A DNA stretch of 64,000 nt from Novosphingobium resinovorum (GTDB lineage: Bacteria; Pseudomonadota; Alphaproteobacteria; Sphingomonadales; Sphingomonadaceae): contig NZ_BSFC01000007.1 of NCBI RefSeq assembly GCF_027922145.1, positions 58,792 through 122,791 on the forward strand, in the 5' to 3' direction. This document shows positions 44,541 to 54,404 of this stretch, one piece after another. The position numbers and the translations under genes are program-made. The notes under the pieces were generated by a model. It was not told the origin of the DNA. It was given only the letters and a program-made list of their open reading frames with translations, and searched no databases. Position 1 is the first letter of the stretch. Every line of letters begins with the position of its first letter.

Positions 44541-45203
44541 ATGACAATTCCGCTGATTTCCCCTTCGATCCTGTCCGCCGACTTCGCCCGGCTCGGAGAG
44601 GAAGTGCGCGCCATCGACGAGGCAGGCTGCGACTGGATCCACGTCGACGTCATGGACGGCCACTTCGTCCCCAACATCACCATCGGCCCGGCCGTGGTGA
44701 AGGCCCTGCGCCCGCATAGCGCCAAGCCCTTCGACGTCCATCTGATGATCTCTCCGGTCGACGCCTATCTCGAAGCCTTCGCGGACGCGGGCGCGGACTA
44801 CATCACCGTCCACCCTGAGGCCGGGCCGCACGTCCACCGCACGGTGCAGACGATCCACAACCTCGGCAAGAAGGCGGGCATCTCGCTGAACCCGGCGACC
44901 CCGGCCAAGATGCTGGACTACCTGATCGACGACATCGACCTCGTCCTGATCATGAGCGTCAACCCCGGCTTCGGCGGCCAGAGCTTCATCTCCAGCCAGC
45001 TTCGCAAGATCGAGGCCGTACGCAAGATGATCGATAAGTCCGGCCGCGACATCCGTCTCGAAGTCGACGGCGGCGTCGATGCCAAGACGGCGCCGCTGTG
45101 CGTCTCGGCCGGTGCCGACGTGCTGGTGGCGGGCTCCGCGACCTTCAAGGGCGGGCCGTCGCAGTACGCGGCGAACATCAAGACCCTCAAGGGCCTCGAA
45201 TAA
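44541..45203 (+). CDS. rpe: Ribulose-phosphate 3-epimerase
   Basis: A 220-residue TIM-barrel enzyme of the pentose phosphate pathway, converting ribulose-5-phosphate and xylulose-5-phosphate. [32 protein letters not shown] (metal His/Asp), [18 protein letters not shown] and [11 protein letters not shown] are all present. ATG 44541 follows AAAAGGAGCGTTCGTTTCCC. The heparinase-like gene starts three bases after its stop. Confidence 0.96.
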   Translation: MTIPLISPSILSADFARLGEEVRAIDEAGCDWIHVDVMDGHFVPNITIGPAVVKALRPHSAKPFDVHLMISPVDAYLEAFADAGADYITVHPEAGPHVHRTVQTIHNLGKKAGISLNPATPAKMLDYLIDDIDLVLIMSVNPGFGGQSFISSQLRKIEAVRKMIDKSGRDIRLEVDGGVDAKTAPLCVSAGADVLVAGSATFKGGPSQYAANIKTLKGLE

Positions 45204-45206
45204 GGC

Positions 45207-47081
45207 ATGGGCGCCGACACCCGCTTCAGCCCGGCGGCATGGAACCCGGACAACGCCCGGGCGCTTCCCCTGTCGCGTGAGACTGAGGAGGGTGTCGTGA
45301 CCGGAATTGCTGACAACCGCGCGCCCGCTCCGGCCGAAACGCCCCACATCGAACCCGGCCGCGCACTGGCGCTGGTCGATTTCTCGCCGCCGTCCGTGGG
45401 CGTTGGCGAGCGGCTGATCCGCATGGCCTATCGCATGGGCGTGCCCGGCGCGATGCTGTCCGGGCCGATGGGCAAGAAGGCGCGCACCCGCCTGCTGGCG
45501 ACCGTCAACAACACCCTGCCCGGCAGCCGCGCGGCAGGCACCGCGATCCGGGCCGGGCACTTCCTCGTCCACGGCGCCAAGACGCCGATCGCGCAAGTCG
45601 ACTTCGCCGGTGCCGCGCGGGTCACTCCGCCGCTGGAGAAGGTCGTTCACTCCTTCTCGTGGCTCACCGACCTCGAAGCCTGCGCCGCGCGCGAACAGGC
45701 TGCGCCGGTGGCAGAGCGCGTGCTCATGGCCTGGCTTCAGGCCAACCCCAAGCCCCCCACAAAGCCGGGCAAAGGCCCGGCGTGGAGCGTGGGCAACACC
45801 GGCGCGCGCCTTGCCAACTGGCTGGCCCATGCCCCGCTGATCCTCTCGGGCGAGAAGGCGCTGCGCATCCGCACGCTGGCACACATCGCCGCGACCGCGC
45901 GCTGGCTCGATCGCCACGTCACCAATGCCGAGGACGGTCTTGCCGAAGTGGCGGGCTGGGTTGGCATCGTTGCCGCGGGACTGCTGCTGCCCGACGGCCG
46001 CCCCCGCCGCCTTTATGGCGAGGCCGGGCTGATCAAAGCGCTCGGCGAACTGATGGGCGACGACGGCGGCGTCCTGTCGCGCAGCCCGCTCGCGCAGATG
46101 GAGGCGATCGCACTGCTGGTGCGGCTGCGCGGCTGCTATCACGCCACCCGCCGCGACGCCCCGCCCGCCGTTGAGCGCGTGGTCGAACTGCTGGTGCCGC
46201 CGCTGCTGGCGCTGACGCACGGCGACGGCGGCCTCGGTTCCTGGCAGGGCGGCTGGGCCGTCGACGGCGCGGACGTCGAGGCGCTGATCCAGGCCAGCGG
46301 CGTGCGCACCCGCCCCCTACGCGACGTGCGCCAATGGGGCTACCAGCGTGTCTCCGCGCACAAGTCGATCCTGCAGTTCGACACCGCGCCGCCGCCGATG
46401 CCCGCGCAGGCCCGCTTTGGCTGCGCCTCGACGCTCGCCTTCGAGTTCTCGCACGGGATGCACCGCATCGTCGTCAACTGCGGCGGCGCGGCGAGTGGTG
46501 GCGGGCTGGTTCCGGTGCGGCTTGAGCAAGGCCTGCGCGCGACGGCGGCGCATTCGACGCTGACCCTCGATGATGCGAATTCCACGGCCGTGTTGATCAA
46601 CGGCATGATCGGATCAGGCGTCACCGAAGTGGCGGTTGATCGCAAGACCCTGCCGCAGGAAACCGGCTCCAACGCCACCCGGCTGGAGGCCAGCCACAAC
46701 GGCTACGCCACCCGCTATGGCCTGACCCACCAGCGCATCCTGCTGCTGCGCGACGACGGCAGCGAACTGCGCGGCGAAGACCTGCTGCTTCCGGCGGGCA
46801 AGAAGGGCAAGCGCGGCAAGGTCGGCTTCGCGGTGCGCTTCCACCTCGGCCCGGAGGTGGACGTCAACCTCACCGCCGACGGCAAGGGCGCCGGGCTCTC
46901 GCTGCCCGACGGCAGCTACTGGCAGTTCCGCTCCGCAACCGACGAGGGCGAGATGACGGTCGAGGATTCGCTGTGGGTCGATGGTCAGGGCCGCCCGCAG
47001 GCGACGCAGCAGATCGTCGTGCAGGGCATGGTCTCGCGCGGCGGCGGGACTTTCGGGTGGATCATCAAGAAGATGAATTGA
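45207..47081 (+). CDS. Heparinase II/III-family protein
   Basis: A 624-residue protein of the alginate-lyase/heparinase superfamily: an N-terminal alpha-toroid (AWSVGNTGARLANWLAHAPL, GWVGIVAAGLLLPDGR) and a C-terminal beta-sandwich (HSTLTLDDANSTAVLINGM, VSRGGGTFGWIIKK). A Tyr/His active-site region is not confidently visible. No signal peptide is seen. A GTG at 45297 would remove 30 residues. Coupling to rpe is common in sphingomonads. A role in breaking an acidic polysaccharide is the family expectation, not shown here. Confidence 0.8.
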   Translation: MGADTRFSPAAWNPDNARALPLSRETEEGVVTGIADNRAPAPAETPHIEPGRALALVDFSPPSVGVGERLIRMAYRMGVPGAMLSGPMGKKARTRLLATVNNTLPGSRAAGTAIRAGHFLVHGAKTPIAQVDFAGAARVTPPLEKVVHSFSWLTDLEACAAREQAAPVAERVLMAWLQANPKPPTKPGKGPAWSVGNTGARLANWLAHAPLILSGEKALRIRTLAHIAATARWLDRHVTNAEDGLAEVAGWVGIVAAGLLLPDGRPRRLYGEAGLIKALGELMGDDGGVLSRSPLAQMEAIALLVRLRGCYHATRRDAPPAVERVVELLVPPLLALTHGDGGLGSWQGGWAVDGADVEALIQASGVRTRPLRDVRQWGYQRVSAHKSILQFDTAPPPMPAQARFGCASTLAFEFSHGMHRIVVNCGGAASGGGLVPVRLEQGLRATAAHSTLTLDDANSTAVLINGMIGSGVTEVAVDRKTLPQETGSNATRLEASHNGYATRYGLTHQRILLLRDDGSELRGEDLLLPAGKKGKRGKVGFAVRFHLGPEVDVNLTADGKGAGLSLPDGSYWQFRSATDEGEMTVEDSLWVDGQGRPQATQQIVVQGMVSRGGGTFGWIIKKMN

Positions 47082-47165
47082 TGGTAACCGCGCCTTGAAG
47101 CCCCCGATGGGCCGTGTATATTGGCATTGTTGTTTCTGGTTTGATGAAAATCACCTTCGAACAAA

Positions 47166-47197
47166 GAAAGGCGCGCCATGCCAGTGGCGCGCCTTTC
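47166..47197 (-). terminator. Rho-independent terminator, minus strand
   Basis: Perfect 13-bp stem (arm GAAAGGCGCGCCA at 47166-47178, complement at 47185-47197) with a six-base loop. On the minus strand it runs into CTTTCTTTGTTC, a U-rich tail, so it best fits the small minus-strand gene at 47239-47340. Confidence 0.75.
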
Positions 47198-47238
47198 GCC
47201 GTTTGGGGGACAGGTGCCAGCCCATCCCCCGCCCGTCA

Positions 47239-47340
47239 TCACTTGTTGCGGCTCATCTCCACGATCTTGAGAACAAGCGTCGTGAAGGCCAGGCACGCCA
47301 TGATGATCAGGATTGTTGTTTCTACTTTGATTTCAATCAC
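47239..47340 (-). CDS. Possible 33-residue hydrophobic peptide gene
   Basis: From a GTG at 47340 this encodes about 33 residues; from the ATG at 47301, 20. The central stretch [15 protein letters not shown] is a single membrane helix, followed by a charged tail (EMSRNK). A purine-rich AGAGGGG precedes the GTG closely. A good terminator follows 40 bases downstream. The peptide resembles type I toxin peptides in size and shape only; no antisense RNA is demonstrated. Part of its 5' sequence is repeated near 47118-47150. Confidence 0.4.
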   Translation of the reverse strand: MIEIKVETTILIIMACLAFTTLVLKIVEMSRNK

Positions 47341-47534
47341 CCCCCTCTGCAGCCAGAATTCGGGTTTCCACGCGCTGCTCCAGCGGCTTAGCCGAAAACG
47401 GCGGGCGGCAGCGGTTAACGCTCCTTCACCGCCCCGCCCAACCCGCGCCCCGGAAAGCGGCCTCGCCCTTGCCCCCGTGGCCCTGCCGTCCTAAGGGCGC
47501 GCGCAAAGAGCCACTCGCCAGGGAAGCCCGCCTC

Positions 47535-49127
47535 ATGACCGATTCCGTCCAGATCCGCCGCGCCTTGTTGTCCGTGTCCGACAAGACCGGCCTTGCCGAA
47601 CTGGGCAAGGTGCTCAGCGACCGGGGCGTTGAACTGGTCTCGACCGGCGGCACTGCCAAGGCGCTGCGCGATGCGGGCCTGACGGTGAAGGACATCTCCG
47701 ACATCACCGGCTTCCCCGAGATGATGGACGGCCGCGTCAAGACGCTGCACCCGATGGTCCACGGTGGGCTCCTCGCCGTACGTGACAACCCCGAGCACGC
47801 CGCCGCCATGGCCGAACACGCCATCGGCGCGATCGACCTCGTCGTCGTCAACCTCTACCCCTTCGAGGCGACCGTGGCCAAGGGTGCGAGCCGCGACGAG
47901 ATCATCGAGAACATCGACATCGGCGGCCCCTCGATGGTGCGCTCGGCGGCCAAGAATCACGCCTTCGTCACCATCGTCACCGACCCCAAGGACTACGAAG
48001 GCCTGATGGTCGAGCTGGAAGCGACCGATGGCTGCACCACGCTGGGCTTCCGCAAGCTGATGGCCGCGCGCGCCTACGCGCAGACCGCTGCCTACGATTC
48101 GATGATCAGCCAGTGGTTCGCCTTCGCCGACCAGGGCCTTGAATTCCCCGAGATGCTGAGCGTCAACGGCCGCCTCTCGACCACCCTGCGCTACGGCGAG
48201 AACCCGCACCAGAAGGCCGCGCTCTACACGCCGGTCGGCCCCTTCACCAAGGGTCTGGCGCAGGCCGAGCAGGTGCAGGGCAAGGAACTGTCCTACAACA
48301 ACTACAACGACGCCGACGCCGCGCTCGAACTCGCCGCAGAGTTCCGGGGCCAGAAGCCCGCCGTCGTCATCGTCAAGCACGCCAACCCCTGCGGCGTGGC
48401 CCAGGGCGATACGCTGCTGGGTGCCTGGGAAGGCGCGCTGGCCTGTGACGACGTCTCGGCCTTCGGCGGCATCGTCGCCGTCAACCAGACGCTCGACGGC
48501 GCGACCGCCGAGGCGATCTGCCAGATCTTCACCGAAGTCGTCGTCGCCCCCGACGCCGACGAGGAAGCCCGCGCCTTCTTCGCAAAGAAGAAGAACCTGC
48601 GCCTGCTGCTGACCGGCGACCTGCCCGATCCGCGCCGCGCTGGCCTGACCGTGCGCCAGATCACCGGCGGCCTGCTGGTACAGGGCCGCGACAACGGCGC
48701 GATCGGCTTCGACGATCTCAAGGTCGTCACCAAGCGCGCGCCGACCGACCGGGAACTGGCCGACTGCCTGTTCGCGTGGACCGTGGCCCGCCACGTCAAG
48801 TCGAACGCGATCGTCTACGCCAAGGACGGCGTCACCGCCGGGATCGGCGCGGGCCAGATGAACCGCCGCGATTCCTCGCGCATCGCCGCTATGAAGGCCG
48901 CCGAAGCCGCCGAGAAGTTCGGCTGGGCGCAGGCACGCACCGTCGGTTCAGCAGTTGCATCCGACGCCTTCTTCCCCTTCGCTGACGGCCTGCTCGCTGC
49001 TGCCGAGGCGGGTGCGACGGCGGTGATCCAGCCGGGCGGCTCGATCCGCGACGACGAGGTCATAGCCGCTGCCGACGAGGCCGGTCTCGCAATGGTCTTT
49101 ACGAACATGCGCCATTTCAAGCACTAA
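47535..49127 (+). CDS. purH: Bifunctional AICAR transformylase / IMP cyclohydrolase
   Basis: A 530-residue enzyme for the last two steps of IMP synthesis. The N-terminal MGS-type cyclohydrolase domain covers about residues 1-190 ([53 protein letters not shown]). The C-terminal transformylase holds the KHANPCGVA catalytic Lys-His and [14 protein letters not shown] 47535 is the family start. No other pur gene is adjacent. Confidence 0.96.
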   Translation: MTDSVQIRRALLSVSDKTGLAELGKVLSDRGVELVSTGGTAKALRDAGLTVKDISDITGFPEMMDGRVKTLHPMVHGGLLAVRDNPEHAAAMAEHAIGAIDLVVVNLYPFEATVAKGASRDEIIENIDIGGPSMVRSAAKNHAFVTIVTDPKDYEGLMVELEATDGCTTLGFRKLMAARAYAQTAAYDSMISQWFAFADQGLEFPEMLSVNGRLSTTLRYGENPHQKAALYTPVGPFTKGLAQAEQVQGKELSYNNYNDADAALELAAEFRGQKPAVVIVKHANPCGVAQGDTLLGAWEGALACDDVSAFGGIVAVNQTLDGATAEAICQIFTEVVVAPDADEEARAFFAKKKNLRLLLTGDLPDPRRAGLTVRQITGGLLVQGRDNGAIGFDDLKVVTKRAPTDRELADCLFAWTVARHVKSNAIVYAKDGVTAGIGAGQMNRRDSSRIAAMKAAEAAEKFGWAQARTVGSAVASDAFFPFADGLLAAAEAGATAVIQPGGSIRDDEVIAAADEAGLAMVFTNMRHFKH

Positions 49128-49163
49128 GGGTAACCCAGTAACCCGGCAGGAGACGCAGCGACG

Positions 49164-49361
49164 ATGACGGTAACCGGACTCGGCCCCCTCGTCGTCGTCG
49201 GCTTCCTCGCCGGACTTACTCTTGCAGCGGTGCTGCTGCGGCTTGGTCGCCTGAATTCTCCGCTGAGTGCGCTGGGAGCCGCCGCCCTGCCCTTCGGTTG
49301 CGCCGCATTGCCGGTGCTGGTGCTGGTGGCGATCTCCGTGGCCGCAGCTTACTCACGCTGA
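49164..49361 (+). CDS. Small membrane protein, 65 aa
   Basis: Two hydrophobic helices (GPLVVVGFLAGLTLAAVLLR and CAALPVLVLVAISVAAAYSR) joined by a short loop; ATG 49164 is 36 bases after purH, preceded by GGCAGGAGACGC. Composition and Shine-Dalgarno support a real gene. Function unknown. Confidence 0.6.
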   Translation: MTVTGLGPLVVVGFLAGLTLAAVLLRLGRLNSPLSALGAAALPFGCAALPVLVLVAISVAAAYSR

Positions 49362-49531
49362 GGGCAAACGTTCCGGGCGTTCATCGCGTGCGATCAACCG
49401 TTCGTCGACAAATGCACTTGTAAACGGTTCCGTTCACTGGACGGCAACCCATTTGCGGCCAAAGGGGCACCACATATTTCCCGGATCGGCATCACGCTGT
49501 TCCTCTAAGAGACAATTCGAAAGCAGACGTC

Positions 49532-49681
49532 ATGGGTATCTTCAAGGCCGACTTCTACCGCTACTTCGCCTTCGGCTTCGCCGGTGGCGCGCTGCTGGTG
49601 CTCGGCGCGATGGGTATCGGCCACGTCTCGCCGCTCTCGAACGATCTCGTGCCGCCTGCGCAGGCCGCCCAGGCCCAGTAA
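49532..49681 (+). CDS. Small membrane protein, 49 aa
   Basis: Encodes MGIFKADFYRYFAFGFAGGA and continues as one membrane helix (LLVLGAMGIGHVSP) with a Pro/Ala-rich end. The codon usage is strongly GC-biased like neighbouring real genes. It lies between the 65-residue protein and the Zur-like regulator. Function unknown. Confidence 0.6.
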   Translation: MGIFKADFYRYFAFGFAGGALLVLGAMGIGHVSPLSNDLVPPAQAAQAQ

Positions 49682-49740
49682 GCTTACACCGTAAGCCCGC
49701 ACTGATTGCACAAGTCCGCGACAGGCCCCATATGGGCGCC

Positions 49741-50202
49741 ATGTCCGGCAACCATCATCACCACGAACATTCCGGCGACAGCCTTGTATCGGCCGCCCGC
49801 AACGCCCTCGTCGAAGCGGGCGAGCAGTGGACCGAGATGCGCGCCGACGTCTTCGGCGCCCTCGCCGAGCGGGAACGCCCCGCCTCCGCCTACGATCTTG
49901 CCGAGAGCGTATCCGCCCTGCGCGGCAAGCGCGTGGCGCCCAACAGCGTCTACCGCATCCTCGACCTGTTCGTGCGCACCAACCTCGCCCGCCGGGTCGA
50001 GAGCGCCAATGCCTATGTCGCCAACAGCCACCCGGGTTGCCAGCACGACTGCATCTTCCTGATCTGCGACAGCTGCGGCCAGGCCGTCCACATCGACGAC
50101 GACAAGCTGACCGGCGCCCTCATCGCCGCCGCCAAGGGCGCGGGCTTCGCCGACGTTCGCCCGGTCGTGGAACTGCGCGGCATCTGCGCGCAGTGTAGCT
50201 GA
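49741..50202 (+). CDS. Fur-family regulator, probably Zur
   Basis: A 153-residue regulator from ATG 49741 (an ATG nine bases upstream is possible). The His-rich N-terminus SGNHHHHEHSGD is unusual and could bind zinc. The winged helix covers about residues 25-85 (AYDLAESVSALRGKRVAPNS, VYRILDLFVRTNLARRVES). Two C-x-x-C pairs (CDSCG and CAQC at the end) form the structural zinc site typical of Zur. No zinc uptake gene is next to it, so targets are elsewhere. Confidence 0.8.
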   Translation: MSGNHHHHEHSGDSLVSAARNALVEAGEQWTEMRADVFGALAERERPASAYDLAESVSALRGKRVAPNSVYRILDLFVRTNLARRVESANAYVANSHPGCQHDCIFLICDSCGQAVHIDDDKLTGALIAAAKGAGFADVRPVVELRGICAQCS

Positions 50203-50212
50203 ACCCAATCCT

Positions 50213-50289
50213 CGTCATTGCGAGCGTAGCGAAGCAATCCAGGGCGGTTTCATGCTGCCCTGGATTGCTTCGCTATGCTCGCAATGACG
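50213..50289. repeat. Long palindromic repeat, copy 4
   Basis: Opens CGTCATTGCGAGCGTAGCGA and closes with TCGCTATGCTCGCAATGACG; inner arms CCAGGGC/GCCCTGG. Between convergent Zur-like and VOC-family genes. Confidence 0.9.
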
Positions 50290-50305
50290 GAGGGGAGAAA
50301 ATCGC

Positions 50306-50692
50306 TCAGCCCGTCTGCGTCAGGCTGAGCAGGTTGCCGTCGGGATCGCGGAACCACGCGGCTTTCATCCCGCCGTCCACCGACGTCCAGAGCCCACCGA
50401 CGTCCTGATTCTCCTCATCGAACACGAGGAACTCAACCCCCTTCGCACGCAATTGCGCCATCGTCGTGTCGATATCGGGGATCGACCAGCCGAGCACGGT
50501 ATACTCGTGCGATTCCCATTCCCGATTCGAGGTCAGCCGCAGGATCGCCCCGCCGCCCATGTCGTAGATCGTCGCGTACTCGTCCAGCGACAGTTCCGGC
50601 AGTTCCAGCACATCGCCATAGAACGCTTCGGCCCGCGCGCGGTCGGTCGTAGAGATGAACGTAATCGCGCGTGCCTCAGGAACGATCGCCAT
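50306..50692 (-). CDS. VOC-superfamily (glyoxalase/bleomycin resistance-like) protein
   Basis: A 128-residue protein of two beta-alpha-beta-beta-beta modules. ATG 50692 follows AAAGGGGATACA, which supports it over the ATG 15 bases upstream. Seen: TTDRARAEAFYGDVLEL, YDMGGGAILRLTSNREW, and WFRDPDGNLLSLTQ with the metal-coordinating Glu replaced by Ser/Leu. Such changes are common in single-module VOC proteins. Function unknown. Confidence 0.85.
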   Translation of the reverse strand: MAIVPEARAITFISTTDRARAEAFYGDVLELPELSLDEYATIYDMGGGAILRLTSNREWESHEYTVLGWSIPDIDTTMAQLRAKGVEFLVFDEENQDVGGLWTSVDGGMKAAWFRDPDGNLLSLTQTG

Positions 50693-50786
50693 TGTATCCC
50701 CTTTCATTCCAATCGCCTGCTCTTGACGCAGATTAACAGTCACGGTCAATCGACACGCAAGTCTCAAAGGTGTAAGGGGCCGACAA

Positions 50787-52709
50787 ATGAACGCCAATCC
50801 GGCCACTCCTTTGCTCGACACGGTTTCGACTCCCGATGACCTGCGCAGGCTGAAGCCTGCGCAACTGCGCCAGCTTGCCGACGAACTGCGGACCGAGATG
50901 ATCTCGGCCGTGGGTCAGACCGGCGGCCACCTCGGCTCCGGCCTCGGCGTGGTCGAACTGACGGTAGCGATCCACTACGTCTTCGACACGCCCGTCGATC
51001 GCCTGATCTGGGACGTCGGCCACCAGGCCTACCCGCACAAGATCCTGACCGGCCGCCGCGACCGTATCCGCACCCTGCGCCAGGGCGGCGGCCTTTCGGG
51101 CTTCACCAAGCGGTCCGAAAGCGAATACGACCCCTTCGGCACCGCCCACAGCTCCACCTCGATCTCGGCCGCACTCGGCTTTGCCATGGGCAGCAAGATC
51201 AAGGGCCAGCCCGGCCGCGGCATCGCCGTGATCGGCGACGGCGCGATGAGCGCAGGGATGGCCTACGAGGCGATGAACAATGCGCGCGAGGCCGGAAACC
51301 GCCTCGTCGTCATCCTCAACGACAACGACATGTCGATCGCCCCGCCGGTCGGCGGCCTCTCGGCCTATCTCGCGCGTCTCGTATCCTCGGGCCAGTTCCT
51401 GGGCCTGCGCGAACTCGCCCGCAAGTTCGCCCGCAAGCTGCCGCGCCCGCTGCACCTCGCCGCCAAGAAGACCGACGAATTCGCGCGCGGCATGGCCATG
51501 GGCGGCACTCTGTTCGAGGAACTGGGCTTCTATTACGTCGGCCCGATCGACGGCCACGACCTCGACGCCCTCGTCCCGGTACTGGAAAACGTGCGCGACG
51601 CCGGCGAAGGTCCGATCCTCGTCCACGTCGTCACGCAGAAGGGCAAGGGCTACGGCCCGGCCGAAAGCGCGGCGGACAAGTACCACGGCGTCCAGAAGTT
51701 CGACGTCATCACCGGCGAGCAGGCCAAGGCCCCCGCCGGTCCGCCCAGCTACACCGGCACGTTCGCCAAGGCCCTCGTCGCCGAAGCGGAAAAGGACGCC
51801 ACGATCTGCGCGATCACTGCCGCGATGCCGTCGGGCACGGGCCTAGACAAGTTCGCGCAGATGTTCCCCGAACGCAGCTTCGACGTCGGTATCGCCGAAC
51901 AGCACGCCGTCACGTTCGCGGCGGGCCTCGCCGCGCAGGGGATGCGCCCGTTCTGCGCGATCTACTCCACTTTCCTGCAGCGCGCCTTCGATCAGGTCGT
52001 GCACGACGTGGCGATCCAGAACCTGCCCGTGCGCTTCGCCATCGACCGCGCCGGGCTCGTCGGTGCGGACGGCGCCACCCACGCCGGCTCGTTCGACGTC
52101 ACCTACCTCGCCACCCTGCCCAACATGGTGGTCATGGCCGCGGCCGACGAAGCCGAACTTGTCCACATGGTCCACACCGCCGCGCAATACGACGCAGGCC
52201 CCATCGCCTTCCGCTACCCGCGCGGCAACGGCACCGGCGCCGCCCTGCCCGAGACTCCCGAACTGCTGGAGATCGGCAAGGGCCGCGTGGTGCGTGAAGG
52301 TACCAAGGTCGCCCTCCTGTCGCTCGGCACCCGCCTCGGCGAAGCCCTCAAAGCCGCCGACCAGCTGGAGGCCAAGGGCCTGTCCACCACCGTGGCCGAC
52401 CTTCGCTTTGCCAAGCCGCTCGACACCGACCTCATCCGCCGCCTGATGCTGTCCCACGAAGTCGTGGTGACCGTGGAGGAAGGCTCGATCGGCGGCCTCG
52501 GCGCCCACGTGCTGACGATGGCCAGCGACGAAGGCCTGACCGACGCCGGGCTGAAAATCCGCACCATGCGCCTGCCCGACACCTTCCAGGACCACGACAA
52601 GCCCGAGACGCAGTACGACGAAGCAGGGCTGAACGCACCGCAGATCGTCGATACGGTGCTGAAGGCGCTGCGGCACAACAGCGCAGGCATGAACGAGGCG
52701 CGGGCTTAA
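50787..52709 (+). CDS. dxs: 1-deoxy-D-xylulose-5-phosphate synthase
   Basis: A 640-residue TPP enzyme, the first step of the MEP isoprenoid pathway, joining pyruvate and glyceraldehyde-3-phosphate. The TPP motif [17 protein letters not shown], the active-site HQAYPHKIL and [20 protein letters not shown], and the C-terminal [15 protein letters not shown] and RYPRGNGTG are intact. Divergent from the VOC gene. A hairpin follows the stop. Confidence 0.97.
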   Translation: MNANPATPLLDTVSTPDDLRRLKPAQLRQLADELRTEMISAVGQTGGHLGSGLGVVELTVAIHYVFDTPVDRLIWDVGHQAYPHKILTGRRDRIRTLRQGGGLSGFTKRSESEYDPFGTAHSSTSISAALGFAMGSKIKGQPGRGIAVIGDGAMSAGMAYEAMNNAREAGNRLVVILNDNDMSIAPPVGGLSAYLARLVSSGQFLGLRELARKFARKLPRPLHLAAKKTDEFARGMAMGGTLFEELGFYYVGPIDGHDLDALVPVLENVRDAGEGPILVHVVTQKGKGYGPAESAADKYHGVQKFDVITGEQAKAPAGPPSYTGTFAKALVAEAEKDATICAITAAMPSGTGLDKFAQMFPERSFDVGIAEQHAVTFAAGLAAQGMRPFCAIYSTFLQRAFDQVVHDVAIQNLPVRFAIDRAGLVGADGATHAGSFDVTYLATLPNMVVMAAADEAELVHMVHTAAQYDAGPIAFRYPRGNGTGAALPETPELLEIGKGRVVREGTKVALLSLGTRLGEALKAADQLEAKGLSTTVADLRFAKPLDTDLIRRLMLSHEVVVTVEEGSIGGLGAHVLTMASDEGLTDAGLKIRTMRLPDTFQDHDKPETQYDEAGLNAPQIVDTVLKALRHNSAGMNEARA

Positions 52710-52754
52710 CTCTCCTTCCGAAGGCAGGGCGATTTCGTTCTAGAAAAGAATATC

Positions 52755-52772
52755 CTGGGGCCATCGCCCCAG
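52755..52772. terminator. Hairpin after dxs
   Basis: CTGGGGC (52755-52761) pairs with GCCCCAG (52766-52772), loop CATC. Lies about 45 bases after the dxs stop, without a U-tract. Confidence 0.4.
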
Positions 52773-52845
52773 ACTCCGGTGCTGTCGTCGTCGCGCGTGC
52801 AGATATGTCGCGCTTTACCGCCAGGCCACCGTCACACCAACCCTT

Positions 52846-52922
52846 CGTCATTGCGAGCGCAGCGAAGCAATCCAGGGCAGTTGAATGCCGCCCTGGATTG
52901 CTTCGCTGCGCTCGCAATGACG
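52846..52922. repeat. Long palindromic repeat, copy 5
   Basis: Opens CGTCATTGCGAGCGCAGCGA and closes TCGCTGCGCTCGCAATGACG. Inner arms CCAGGGC/GCCCTGG as in the other copies. Between convergent dxs and the small gene behind rsgA. Confidence 0.9.
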
Positions 52923-52960
52923 ATTCAAGGTCAAGGCATCACTCTCGGCAGCATCGACGC

Positions 52961-53116
52961 TCAGCCGGCCTTCTTCGCTTTGTGTTCGGCCAGCAGCTTG
53001 TCGAGTTCGGCGATCCGCAGCCGTTCGGGCGTTCCCTTGGCAAGGCCCTTCAACCGGCATTCGGCCCACAGGCTCCTGCGCTCGGATTCCAGGGCCTTGA
53101 GATAGAGGTCAGCCAT
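52961..53116 (-). CDS. Small helical protein downstream of rsgA, 51 aa
   Basis: Reads MADLYLKALESERRSLWAEC and continues RLRIAELDKLLAEHKAKKAG, a charged helix. Its ATG overlaps the rsgA stop by eight bases, so translation is coupled. Likely a conserved small partner in sphingomonads; function unknown. Confidence 0.65.
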   Translation of the reverse strand: MADLYLKALESERRSLWAECRLKGLAKGTPERLRIAELDKLLAEHKAKKAG

Positions 53117-54167
53117 TCGTCTTCTTCCTTTTGCGGGCGTGCGTCGGGCCGGGGCGGCCCGTGGCGGCATTCTGTGAGCTTTCAGCGTCTTCGAGGACCA
53201 GCTTGCGCCACCGCTCCAGCCTTTCCGGCTCCAGCGTACCGTCCTTCAGCATCGCCTGCACCATGCAGCCGGGCTCCGCACCGTGGGTGCAGTTGGTGAA
53301 GCGGCATTCCAGCGTCAGCGCCGTGATGTCATCGAACACTTCGGCGATCCCGGTGGCGGCTTCGGGCAGGTGAAGCTCGCGCATGCCCGGCGTATCGACC
53401 AGCCAGCCGCCTCCAAGCGCCTCCGCGAAGGGGCCATCGAGACGGTGCAGCTGCCGGGAGGTCGTCGTATGCCGCCCCTTGCCGTCGATTTCGCGAACGG
53501 GCTGGGTGACGATGTCGGCCGATCCGCGCAGACCGTTGATCATCGTGGACTTGCCGACGCCGGAAGACCCGAGCAGCGCCACCGTATCGCCTTTGCCGCA
53601 ATACCGGGCCAGCCGCGCGACGCTGTCGGGATCGCGGCCGTTGACCATCTCCACCTGCAGACCGGGCCGGAGCGCACGGGCCATCTCCAGATAGCGTTCC
53701 GGCGCATCGGCAAGATCGATCTTGGTAAGCACCACTACCGGCGTCACACCGACCTCCCCCGCCATGACGAGGTAACGTTCGAGCCGCGCCACATTGAAGT
53801 CCTGGTTGCACGAGGTCACGACGAACAGCGTATCGACGTTCGCCGCGATCAGCTGCACGCGGCGCTGGTCGGCCGGGGCCTGCCGCTGGAACAGGTTGAT
53901 CCGGTCGAGGACGCGCACCGGCTCCATCTTCACGCGGTCGACGATCAGCCAGTCACCGGCAGTGGCGCGGTCCACCGGTCCGTCCGACGATGGCAGCGCG
54001 GAGGGGATCATGCCGCCCAGCCCGCTGCCGGCGATCTCGATCCAGCCGCGATGGACCGCCATGACCCGCACCGGGCACAGATCGCCGCCCCGTTCGTCAG
54101 CTGTCAGCTGGCTGCTGAAAGCCTCTCTCCAACCGAGATCTTCAAGGGTGAGATCGGACGATTCCAT
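53109..54167 (-). CDS. rsgA: Ribosome small subunit-dependent GTPase A
   Basis: A 352-residue circularly permuted GTPase for late 30S assembly. Start at ATG 54167 (MESSDLTLEDLGW). An N-terminal OB domain is followed by the permuted G domain: VVVLTKIDLA (G4), LLGSSGVGKSTMIN (G1), and DTPGMRELHLP (G3), then the zinc knuckle CRFTNCTHGAEPGC. The Lys-Arg-rich tail KRKKTNG is basic, as for RNA binding. Confidence 0.94.
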   Translation of the reverse strand: MESSDLTLEDLGWREAFSSQLTADERGGDLCPVRVMAVHRGWIEIAGSGLGGMIPSALPSSDGPVDRATAGDWLIVDRVKMEPVRVLDRINLFQRQAPADQRRVQLIAANVDTLFVVTSCNQDFNVARLERYLVMAGEVGVTPVVVLTKIDLADAPERYLEMARALRPGLQVEMVNGRDPDSVARLARYCGKGDTVALLGSSGVGKSTMINGLRGSADIVTQPVREIDGKGRHTTTSRQLHRLDGPFAEALGGGWLVDTPGMRELHLPEAATGIAEVFDDITALTLECRFTNCTHGAEPGCMVQAMLKDGTLEPERLERWRKLVLEDAESSQNAATGRPGPTHARKRKKTNG

Positions 54168-54368
54168 TGTTCGGTCGTGGACTTTCTTCGTGCGGCATAA
54201 GGGGGGAACCGTGCGCAGGCATACGGAACCGTGGAAGGAGGCCATGCAATGCCGCAGGGCGTCCCATCGATCGACCTCTAGAGCACAATGACATGTGTTT
54301 AAACCACCCCTTCGTCGCAATGCGAGCACAGTCGCCGCTGCGCGCACGACGTCGCCGGTAACGGGGGT

Positions 54369-54390
54369 GCAGGGGGCGATGGCCCCCTGC
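54369..54390 (-). terminator. Hairpin after the second amidohydrolase
   Basis: GCAGGGGGC (54369-54377) pairs with GCCCCCTGC (54382-54390), loop GATG, starting 15 bases past the stop of the minus-strand amidohydrolase. No U-tract is seen. Confidence 0.5.
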
Positions 54391-54404
54391 CTTAACCTGC
54401 TCAA

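Noticed and set aside
47095..47494. Plus-strand frames of 98 and 126 residues in the heparinase-purH gap
   Set aside because: They read through the terminator hairpin and repeats and have no Shine-Dalgarno or family features.
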